DNA of 54,269 nt from assembly GCA_002506825.1 (NCBI GenBank), contig DAYH01000027.1:1-54269 (forward strand). Direction: 5' to 3'. How positions within the stretch are numbered: position 1 is the stretch's first letter; each line of letters starts with the position of its first letter. The position numbers and the translations under genes were made by a program. The DNA is from Euryarchaeota archaeon UBA103 (GTDB lineage: Archaea > Thermoplasmatota > Poseidoniia > Poseidoniales > Thalassarchaeaceae). Shown here one piece after another: positions 42,828-50,628 of the stretch. Under the pieces are notes generated by a model, which ran no database searches, was not told the origin of the DNA, and was given only the letters and a program-made list of their open reading frames with translations.

Positions 42828-45800
42828 ATGCGTGTCCTCACTCCCCTACTACTCTGTTCATTGTTACTGGTGACCTCAATGGCCCCGTTGTTTGCGGGCA
42901 ATAACCAGCTTGATTTGGATGACGAGTCCCTCGTGCAAGCCAGGGCATCTCTGATAGACTTCGAGGTGACATCAATAGAGTTCGGAACCGGTTCCAATCA
43001 AGCCATGCAATGGAGCCAACCTGACGGCAGTATTCAGGAATATGTAATCAGGGGCCAAGAAATACAAATAGAGATCACATTCACTCAAGCAGGTACTTCT
43101 AGTCAGCCAGCTTATGCTGAAGCATCATTACAGATTTGGCATCCAGTTGGCTTCATGATAGACGAGTTCACATCTAACATGACACTGTCGGGACAACAGT
43201 CAGTGGTTCAACAAATTACATGGGTCCCAAATATGTCTCACAGCGAACTTGATGATCAAGGCCTCCTAACGGGGGGGATCGAACTTGTGGGCATGGTTGA
43301 TGGGGGCTTAGCAGATGACAACCAAGACAACAACCAGCTAACTCGATTGATGCCCGTGGCAATATGGCACGATTCCATGGACAATGGATTCTGCGGCGAT
43401 ACCGACGGCGATGGCGCTAACGACTGTCCAAATGTGCCCTATGCGAATGAGCCGGTCTGGGTAGGTGGGGGATATGAGGCAGATGGCTCACTATCTTCTG
43501 ATCCAGACACATATGGTCACTGGAGGATGATTGATTCTGATGATTCCGCTGAGGGCGACAAACATTGGAGAGTTGCTAGAGAGGATTCCGATTATGCCAG
43601 TAACAGGCACGATAGACTTTGGTGGGGCTGGTTTACACCTTTCGAGAACTGCGATGACCCTGGACATGGATTAGGCTATGGAATTCAGGACCTATCGCTT
43701 TCCGAACAGTATGGCTCAAGGTTTTGCAAGATGAACCTTAGGGGATTTGACTATCTCTCTATGCAGATGGTCACCTACGCCTGGGGGGGTATGGGACCTG
43801 GGGATTCTATGAGTATTGAAGCTGATGCGTCTTCATCGGTCGAATCTTTCAACTATACGTCTGCTGGACTTTCTCCTATAGATTATGACTGGTCAATGAG
43901 TGTTTGGAATATGACGGGTTTGCATCGAACTGGAGAGTACAATCTCGCATTCAGATTCGATTCAGATAGCTCTCAAGCATCTGGGGGAATAGCAATTGAC
44001 TCATTCCTGATATTTGCCATAGAGAGGGTCCCACAGTACACTGTAGACGTCGATTGTGACGATCCCCTCCCCAATGCATACTTAGTGGTTCCAGCGGAAG
44101 TGGAGTCTCTCCACTGCAGAATTACCAATAACGGATATGTCGATGTTACCCTGAGGCTCTACACGGAGGTAACCAACCAATCTTGGATGTATGGATATCC
44201 AATAAGAATAGACTCAAATAATCCTGTGGATCATGATAACTTCGTCGTCACAGACGTAGTTAAGGCCTTACAAACCACAGACGTCTGGTTCAATATTACG
44301 ATTCCCGATGGGGCAATTGTACAGGAGATGATGTGGTTTGTGGATATCAATGATGGTACAACAAATTCAACCAAGGCAACCCTAGGTCTGCCCGAAGTAA
44401 GGGGAATTCCCCTTTCTGTTCAAGCCGCTTACTCCTGTAAGCTGGAACCCGAGACTCTGGCCTATCCTGACGCTACAATCCTGCCGGGAAACAATGCCAC
44501 AATTCCAATGAAGTTCAAGAATACTGGTAATCAAATAGCGACTTGGAATCTAGGGGCGTCCTTCGCCGATACAATTTGGGGTCCAGAAAATGTCGAATGG
44601 TATGATGCCGATGGGGCCATGGTGACCAGCCTAGACTTATCCATAAATGAGGAACTAGATCTATTTGCAAAGATTCTAACTCCTGAGCAAATTCCACCTG
44701 GGATATACCAAATCACCCTTATTGCCAGCGGAAGGGCCCCCGCGCAATTCATGTCAACGCCGATGATCGAGATAGAAGTTCCAGTTCTATACGATATCGA
44801 GGTCATGCCATTCGTAACACAGTTTGAGGCACCAGCAGACGGAGTTTTCAGATCGATTGAGGTACTATTGGTGAACAATGGTAACTCTGAAGAGGCCTTT
44901 GACCTCTACCTGGACGCCAATTGGAGACTCGGGGCTTCCCTCAATACAGATAGGACCTTGGGGATCACCCCATTCGGAGGAGACTCAACTTTCTTCCTAA
45001 TGCTCCCAATGCCATATGGTTTAGAGCCAGAGACATATGAGATTAAGATAATTGCCAGGAGCGTATCGGATCCAACATTCGAACAGACTAAGAGGGTGTA
45101 TCTAACAATTCCAGAGACACATCTTGTTGAAGTCGAAAACCTGGACATGCTTCAAGAGGTATTCAGAGGGGGCGACGCACCGAGGACTGTAAACTGGGAA
45201 GTGACGAATAATGGGAATGTCGACGACGCTTTCTACATCGATTTCGAACATCTTTCCGATGTTTCAACCGAGGCCATGAATCTTGTTTCCGACTCAAACG
45301 GACTTAGGACCCCATTCATTGCTTCTGGAGGCTCGTATAATGTCACAGTAACCTACTCATTCGGCGATGACGCTTTCGGAGATAGGACAATTTCAATGAT
45401 AGCCACCAGCAAAGCCTCTCCCTCCGAGTCTCCCTCTGTCTCCGGGACCGGGATAGCTGAATTTCACGTAGGCGACCAGGGGTGGATTGTTCTCCTACCT
45501 CCCAATGATGTTACAATTTCAGAGCAAGATAATGATATTGAGCTCACATTCTCCGTCAAGAATGATCATCCCACAGATGCACAACTGATTAGGACCGATG
45601 TTGACAGGGACTCAGATCTTTTCTTCAACATAGTTAATGCTAGAATCGAGCAAGAAGATAGGGATTTCGTTTTGGATGTCAATACGACCAGGCTGATTGT
45701 TGTCACTCTCGAGGTCACCGATGAAAACCTCGACTCACTTTCAGAGAACTCAATGACCTTCGAACTGACTCTAGATGTGGATTCAGACATAGATAAGATT

Positions 45801-46304
45801 TCCAGGACGGTCATGATAACTCTTCTCAGGCCCGTGCCCATTGATGAGGGGACGACAGCAGAAGAAGCGGCATGGCTTGGAGGAAACATTCTCTTCTTGT
45901 TAGCCGGTGTAGTCGTGGTAGTGGCAGTGCTTGTAGTAACCCTAAGAACAATGAGGTCCGCTACGGGGCCTCTTGAGGAGATTTCTTCTCTCAACGACTA
46001 TGAGATGACCGTTGCGGGCAGTGGCTGGACTTCTGACCCCTCCCTTACGCCCCCTCTGCCTTCCTCCGATGAGGTTGCAAACTCTATGTACGGGGGTTCC
46101 AAGGAAATTTTCGAACAACCCCCTCCTCCTATTCCGGTGAAACAGGAAGTCGAGGAAAACCCTGAGGTAGCCCCAGCGGACAACTCCCAGGATAATTCAG
46201 TTCAGATGCCACCAATTCCCGAAACTGGACTTCCTGAGGGATGGACAATGGAGCAATGGGCTCACTATGGCGAGAGATGGCTGGACCAACAAAACGACAA
46301 GTGA
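42828..46304 (+). CDS. Giant surface protein with CARDB/NEW3-like repeats and C-terminal membrane anchor
   Basis: An 1158-residue protein. Signal peptide (residues 1-24), an N-terminal beta domain, a calcium-binding-like stretch CGDTDGDGANDCPN near residue 190, and a region with Trp/Asp-rich jelly-roll-like sequence (about 200-400). Then at least five beta-sandwich units of about 100 residues follow, each with a phrase like VNNGNSEEAFDLYL, TNNGNVDDAFYIDF or KNDHPTDAQL, typical of CARDB/NEW3 (archaeal surface) domains. A membrane helix lies at about 1021-1043. The 115-residue tail is Pro-rich and ends with LPEGWTMEQWAHYG, cut here, a short motif that I have the impression recurs in MGII surface proteins. 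Probable role: envelope protein or adhesin; the function is inferred only. Confidence 0.85.
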   Translation: MRVLTPLLLCSLLLVTSMAPLFAGNNQLDLDDESLVQARASLIDFEVTSIEFGTGSNQAMQWSQPDGSIQEYVIRGQEIQIEITFTQAGTSSQPAYAEASLQIWHPVGFMIDEFTSNMTLSGQQSVVQQITWVPNMSHSELDDQGLLTGGIELVGMVDGGLADDNQDNNQLTRLMPVAIWHDSMDNGFCGDTDGDGANDCPNVPYANEPVWVGGGYEADGSLSSDPDTYGHWRMIDSDDSAEGDKHWRVAREDSDYASNRHDRLWWGWFTPFENCDDPGHGLGYGIQDLSLSEQYGSRFCKMNLRGFDYLSMQMVTYAWGGMGPGDSMSIEADASSSVESFNYTSAGLSPIDYDWSMSVWNMTGLHRTGEYNLAFRFDSDSSQASGGIAIDSFLIFAIERVPQYTVDVDCDDPLPNAYLVVPAEVESLHCRITNNGYVDVTLRLYTEVTNQSWMYGYPIRIDSNNPVDHDNFVVTDVVKALQTTDVWFNITIPDGAIVQEMMWFVDINDGTTNSTKATLGLPEVRGIPLSVQAAYSCKLEPETLAYPDATILPGNNATIPMKFKNTGNQIATWNLGASFADTIWGPENVEWYDADGAMVTSLDLSINEELDLFAKILTPEQIPPGIYQITLIASGRAPAQFMSTPMIEIEVPVLYDIEVMPFVTQFEAPADGVFRSIEVLLVNNGNSEEAFDLYLDANWRLGASLNTDRTLGITPFGGDSTFFLMLPMPYGLEPETYEIKIIARSVSDPTFEQTKRVYLTIPETHLVEVENLDMLQEVFRGGDAPRTVNWEVTNNGNVDDAFYIDFEHLSDVSTEAMNLVSDSNGLRTPFIASGGSYNVTVTYSFGDDAFGDRTISMIATSKASPSESPSVSGTGIAEFHVGDQGWIVLLPPNDVTISEQDNDIELTFSVKNDHPTDAQLIRTDVDRDSDLFFNIVNARIEQEDRDFVLDVNTTRLIVVTLEVTDENLDSLSENSMTFELTLDVDSDIDKISRTVMITLLRPVPIDEGTTAEEAAWLGGNILFLLAGVVVVVAVLVVTLRTMRSATGPLEEISSLNDYEMTVAGSGWTSDPSLTPPLPSSDEVANSMYGGSKEIFEQPPPPIPVKQEVEENPEVAPADNSQDNSVQMPPIPETGLPEGWTMEQWAHYGERWLDQQNDK

Positions 46305-46387
46305 CAGAAAACCACTAGTTAGTCCAGTGCGAGCCCTTATGACCCCCCCTTAGGTGGGCAGTCTCCGGGAATAAGGAGTCTAAGCAG

Positions 46388-47998
46388 ATGTATGGCGGTC
46401 AGCAACCAATTTTCATATTAAAAGAGGGTACTGAGAGAACTAGTGGTAAGTCCGCTCAGAGTAACAATATTGCCGCGGCCAAGGCAGTTGCCGATGCAGT
46501 AAGATCAACACTGGGCCCCAAGGGTATGGACAAGATGCTTGTTGACAGTATGGGGGACGTTGTGATTACCAATGACGGTGCGACAATTCTCAAGGAGATG
46601 GACATAGAACATCCAGCCGCCAAGATGATCATAGAAATCGCAAAAACTCAGGAACAGCATTGCTATGATGGTACAACCAGTGCAGTGGTAATCGCAGGGG
46701 AACTTCTCAAGAGAAGCGAGGACCTAATCGAACAGAATGTTCACCCTACTGTGATCTGCGAGGGATTTAGACTAGCCTCAGAGAAGGCTTCCGATTTGAT
46801 TGAGTCTCACGCTTTGAAAGTAGATGAAGATATTCTCAAGGAAGTGGCTAAGACCGCTCTGACAGGGAAAAGCGCCGGGGCCGTCAAAGATTTCCTTGCC
46901 GAGATTAGCGTTGCGGCGGTTATTGCTGTGGCACAGACAGACTCAGAAGGAAATGTGGTCGATGTCGACGATATAAAAATTCAGAAGAAGCAAGGCGGCT
47001 CGATTAGGGACAGTGCTCTGATCGATGGAATCGTAATGGATAAAGAGAGAGTCCACAGTGGAATGCCAAAATCAGTTTCAGAAGCCAGAATAGCACTAAT
47101 TAATTCGGCCATAGAGGTCAAGAAGACAGAGGTAGATGCAAAGATACAGATTACTGATCCGAACATGCTTTCGCAGTTCCTTGATGAGGAGGAACAGTAT
47201 CTCAAATCACTGGTAGAGAAATTCCAGTCCGTAGGCGCGAATACTGTAATTTGTCAGAAAGGAATAGACGATCTTGCTCAGCATTACATGTCCAAGGAAG
47301 GAATTTTTGCCATCAGAAGGGCGAAGAAGAGCGATATGGGGGCACTGTCAAAGGCGACGGGAGCAAGGATTGTGACCAACATCGATGATCTGACATCAGA
47401 TGACCTAGGGGCCGCAGCAAATGTTGAGGAAAAGAAAATTGGCGATTCCGATATGGTGTTTATCGAAGGATGCCCCGAGGCCAAGAGCGTATCAGTTCTG
47501 ATCAGAGGGGGAACGGAGCATGTGGTCGATGAAATCAAGAGGGCATTCGATGATGCAGTTGGAGTTGTAGCAGTAGCACATGAAGACGGATCAGTATTGA
47601 CTGGAGGCGGCTCAGTTTTAGCGGCTATCAGTAGAGACCTCAGATCATACGCTGAAAGAATAGGGGGAAGGGAGCAGATGGCCGTGGAAGCTTTCGCAGG
47701 GGCCCTTGAAGTAATTCCTAGGACCCTATCGGAAAATGCTGGACTGGATCCAGTTAATACCATAATTGATCTCAGAAAAGCTCATTCCGAAGGCAAAAGT
47801 CACTTCGGAGTTAACGTTTACGAGGGCGGAGTCGCCGATATGAGTAAGTCGCAGGTCCTCGAGCCAAGCAGAGTAGTCGAACAGGCCATTCAGAGTGCTT
47901 CAGAGACTGCAGTCATGATTCTAAGGATAGATGATGTCATCTCCAGCAGGGGAGCCTCCCCTGGGGGAGCAGGCGAATTCGACGGATTAGATATGTAG
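46388..47998 (+). CDS. Thermosome subunit (group II chaperonin)
   Basis: ATP-driven folding chamber subunit of archaea. The 536-residue protein begins QPIFILKEGTERTSGK and has the equatorial motifs STLGPKGMDKMLV, NDGATILKEM and DGTTSAVVIAGELL (ATPase Asp retained), the apical domain and the late LTGGGSVLAAISRDL and ENAGLDP blocks. In the second nucleotide motif the usual EVGDGTT reads HCYDGTT, replacing Gly by Tyr just before the Asp. The C-terminus is short (EFDGLDM) and lacks the Gly-Gly-Met repeats of many thermosomes. An AAGGAG motif lies 9 bp before the ATG. It is an isolated gene in this window; a second subunit may be elsewhere. Confidence 0.97.
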   Translation: MYGGQQPIFILKEGTERTSGKSAQSNNIAAAKAVADAVRSTLGPKGMDKMLVDSMGDVVITNDGATILKEMDIEHPAAKMIIEIAKTQEQHCYDGTTSAVVIAGELLKRSEDLIEQNVHPTVICEGFRLASEKASDLIESHALKVDEDILKEVAKTALTGKSAGAVKDFLAEISVAAVIAVAQTDSEGNVVDVDDIKIQKKQGGSIRDSALIDGIVMDKERVHSGMPKSVSEARIALINSAIEVKKTEVDAKIQITDPNMLSQFLDEEEQYLKSLVEKFQSVGANTVICQKGIDDLAQHYMSKEGIFAIRRAKKSDMGALSKATGARIVTNIDDLTSDDLGAAANVEEKKIGDSDMVFIEGCPEAKSVSVLIRGGTEHVVDEIKRAFDDAVGVVAVAHEDGSVLTGGGSVLAAISRDLRSYAERIGGREQMAVEAFAGALEVIPRTLSENAGLDPVNTIIDLRKAHSEGKSHFGVNVYEGGVADMSKSQVLEPSRVVEQAIQSASETAVMILRIDDVISSRGASPGGAGEFDGLDM

Positions 47999-48095
47999 TC
48001 CGGATTATCGGAGATCTAAGCAGCTCTTTCGAGAAGTCCGAAGCATCATATTCAATAATCGGCGTCTACTGGAAACATTATCCAGCCTACGGCTG

Positions 48096-49763
48096 ATGGG
48101 TGATTACGTGTCCGAAGATACTACTTCTGCAGAAGGGGGACTCGAAGACTTCCTAAATTCTGGAGATAGGTCACTGGATGTCCTGTTTGGTTCTCAGTCA
48201 GGAAATGCCGAGGGGCTTGCTTCAAAGATAGTCAAGGTTGCCAAATCTTATGGCTTGCAGGGCAACGTACACGATATGGATGGGTTTGATTTCAATTCTC
48301 TATCCTCAAAAAAGAGAGTGATTATCGTCTGCTCAACGTGGGGGGAGGGCGAACAACCAGATAATGCAGAGGATCTTTGGAAGTTTGCAAACTCCAGTGC
48401 CGCTACCAGACTAGAAGGTACTCATTTTGCAGTTTGTGCCCTAGGCGATACTAGCTACGAATTATTTTGTGAATCTGGAAAGGAATGGGACGGACTATTC
48501 GAAAAGCTGGGCGCTACAAGAATAGTCGAACGTATAGATTGCGATGTCGATTATGACGCTCCAGCATCCGAATGGACGCTACAGGCTCTTCCTGCTCTTG
48601 CCGCTGTCGACAGTACCGGACAGTTCTTCGAACATATGGTAGAAGATATTGTACAGTACGCTAGTGGGTCATCAGCGGGTGCAGGAGGGGAAGATGGCTT
48701 CACTGTTCCAGTTATCGAAGCCGAGTCAATCCAAGTAGAGATTTCCATATTCAGATTCGACCCATCAGATAATGCTACTGGGAGGGATTCTTGGGCTTGC
48801 GCCATGCCCGGCCATCTTTCTGTTTTAGATGCCTTAAGGGCAATCAAAGAAGGCCATGACGGCTCATTAGCCTTCAGAGATGGTAACGATGATGATCCAA
48901 CAACAGTGGTCTCTGTAAACGGGAGGCTCCTATTCCCAGGAAGGGTTAGAATCGATAGTATAGTGACATCTAGGGGAGACTCGTTGAGGCTAAGGATAGA
49001 CCCAATCCCGGGGTCTGAAGTCATTAGAGATCTAATAGTCGATCACTGGGCACTGGAAAGAAAGAGAGAGTCTTCCAAGCCATGGATGGTGGCCGCTACT
49101 AGAGAGGGAATCCAGACTCCTCAGGCAGTCTTCGGCTCTATGGGTCAATCTACGGCACTTAGGATCCACTCACTTGCTGACTATGATAGCGCACCCCTTC
49201 TCCACTCTAGTTCCGATGCTGTCCCATATGCGAATGGATTCCTCGGTCCGGCGGTTCTGGCGAGTACGTGGGCCAGGCGTAATGACCCAAGGACAGCTCC
49301 CGAGAGAGCTGCCGAATTAGACTCAATTTTAGGCTCAAGTAACGGAATCAAGGCAGAAACTGACCTAGCCCCTATTTTCAGGAGAGATGGATACTCAAAA
49401 TCAGTACCAGAGGGCCTACTGGAGGCAAGGACTAGTGCTATTGAGAATGACTCGTTCAATGGAAAGCTCGGTAAGCATGTCTGGTGGTATTGCTGGACAG
49501 TTAAGAGTAGCGGAAAGGTAAACGACACAGTCCTCTACAGGCAAGTACTGGGTCCAATAGGACTCCTTGGAAATCTATTCTCAGGAGTTACTGCAAGAAT
49601 GGTTCTAGGATTCACCAGAACTGGTGGAAATGTCCTCAATAATCTACTGGGAATGGTAGCACCACCTGCAGGAATAGGAAAAATGCCCAGACAGTTTAAC
49701 TCCTCCGTAGTAAACCATCATCAGGTCGTAGCCATCTACAATGAAATGGATGGTAGGTTCTAA
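48096..49763 (+). CDS. Flavodoxin-SdhB fusion lacking all Fe-S cysteine ligands
   Basis: A 555-residue two-domain protein. Residues 25-185 form a CysJ/P450-reductase-type flavodoxin with intact FMN motifs GSQSGNAE, CSTWGEGEQPDNAE and ALGDTSYELFC. Residues about 205-460 follow succinate dehydrogenase iron-sulfur subunit in full length: ISIFRFDPSDN, LSVLDALRAIKEGHDGSLAFR, LRLRIDPIPGSEVIRDLIVD (cut), and FLGPAVLASTWARRNDPR of the C-terminal domain. The cysteine loops that bind 2Fe-2S, 4Fe-4S and 3Fe-4S in SdhB are replaced (DGNDDDPTT, SAPLLHSSSDAVP, LAPIFRRDGYSKSVP). Only two Cys remain there, neither at a ligand site. The final 95 residues are unassigned. It is coupled by a 1-bp overlap (TAATG) to a CCG protein. 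No sdhA is adjacent. Confidence 0.85.
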   Translation: MGDYVSEDTTSAEGGLEDFLNSGDRSLDVLFGSQSGNAEGLASKIVKVAKSYGLQGNVHDMDGFDFNSLSSKKRVIIVCSTWGEGEQPDNAEDLWKFANSSAATRLEGTHFAVCALGDTSYELFCESGKEWDGLFEKLGATRIVERIDCDVDYDAPASEWTLQALPALAAVDSTGQFFEHMVEDIVQYASGSSAGAGGEDGFTVPVIEAESIQVEISIFRFDPSDNATGRDSWACAMPGHLSVLDALRAIKEGHDGSLAFRDGNDDDPTTVVSVNGRLLFPGRVRIDSIVTSRGDSLRLRIDPIPGSEVIRDLIVDHWALERKRESSKPWMVAATREGIQTPQAVFGSMGQSTALRIHSLADYDSAPLLHSSSDAVPYANGFLGPAVLASTWARRNDPRTAPERAAELDSILGSSNGIKAETDLAPIFRRDGYSKSVPEGLLEARTSAIENDSFNGKLGKHVWWYCWTVKSSGKVNDTVLYRQVLGPIGLLGNLFSGVTARMVLGFTRTGGNVLNNLLGMVAPPAGIGKMPRQFNSSVVNHHQVVAIYNEMDGRF

Positions 49764-50623
49764 TGCCTCTGAAATACGCTTATCACCCAGGTAACGTAGC
49801 TCACAGTGGCTCGCCAGAAGTAGCAGATACTATGGATGCAGTGGCGAGAAACCTCGGTCTTGAACTCACTCTATTGGAGGGAGCCACATCCTGTGGAGCT
49901 GGAATAATTAAGCAGGCCAACCAACGATTACAGTTGGCACTGAATGCCAGAACATTCGCAATGGCAGAGTCGCATGGACTAGATATCCTTACTCCTTGCG
50001 CCGCAACAGCTGGAAACTTGAAACAGGATTTAGAAAAGCTACGTTCCGATCATATCCTAATGAAGGAGATTAACGATGTCCTAGCCAAAACGTGCGGGAT
50101 GGAATTTTCTGGAGACACAGAGGTTCACCACCTCCTTCACGTCTTAGTTGATGAAATAGGACTTGATAAGGTCGAAAAACTAGCTGTCAACAAGTTTGAC
50201 TTCCGAGTAGCCGCGTACTATAGCCCTTATTTCCAAATGGAAGGCGCGTGTGGGGGAGATAGTGTAAATGACCCTGAGTACTTTGAGCAACTGATAGAAT
50301 CGCTTGGAGGGAAGCCAATTGATTGGGAGGGAAGAGTTCTGAGCGTCGGAGCCCCTGGAATTTTCTCGGAGGAGCCAACTGTCCTGAGGCAATCGGCGGC
50401 TGTAATCTCCGAGGCCAAGGAAGAAGGAGCAGATATTATCGTGAGTGCATGTAATCTCTCCCATTCAATATTGGACATATATCAGGGAAAGGCATCCAGG
50501 GCCACTGGAATCATTACAAACATTCCAGTAATACACCTGACTGAGCTACTCTCGTTCGCCTTTGGCAATCACAATACCAGATTCGCCCAATTAAGAACCC
50601 GAATAGCCGTAATAGGGGACTAG
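49763..50623 (+). CDS. SdhE/HdrB-like CCG-domain protein with most cysteines lost
   Basis: A 286-residue protein aligned by eye with the two-CCG-domain subunit of archaeal succinate dehydrogenase (SdhE/SdhC) and heterodisulfide reductase HdrB. First domain: YAYHPGN where the family has YYPGC, TSCGAG for NCCGA, and TPCAATAGNLK for PCNACYNNLK. Second domain: AAYYSPYF for YYGCxx, LSVGAP for CCGG, and SACNLSHS for ACPLCQ. Three of the ten family cysteines persist (Cys 44, Cys 79 and that of SACNLS). The remaining sequence, such as GLDILTPC, GADIIVSAC and LTELLSFAFG, is well conserved with the family, so the fold is probably kept. The gene follows the flavodoxin-SdhB fusion with TAATG overlap and is convergent with the helicase gene. 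Confidence 0.85.
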   Translation: MPLKYAYHPGNVAHSGSPEVADTMDAVARNLGLELTLLEGATSCGAGIIKQANQRLQLALNARTFAMAESHGLDILTPCAATAGNLKQDLEKLRSDHILMKEINDVLAKTCGMEFSGDTEVHHLLHVLVDEIGLDKVEKLAVNKFDFRVAAYYSPYFQMEGACGGDSVNDPEYFEQLIESLGGKPIDWEGRVLSVGAPGIFSEEPTVLRQSAAVISEAKEEGADIIVSACNLSHSILDIYQGKASRATGIITNIPVIHLTELLSFAFGNHNTRFAQLRTRIAVIGD

Positions 50624-50628
50624 AAATC

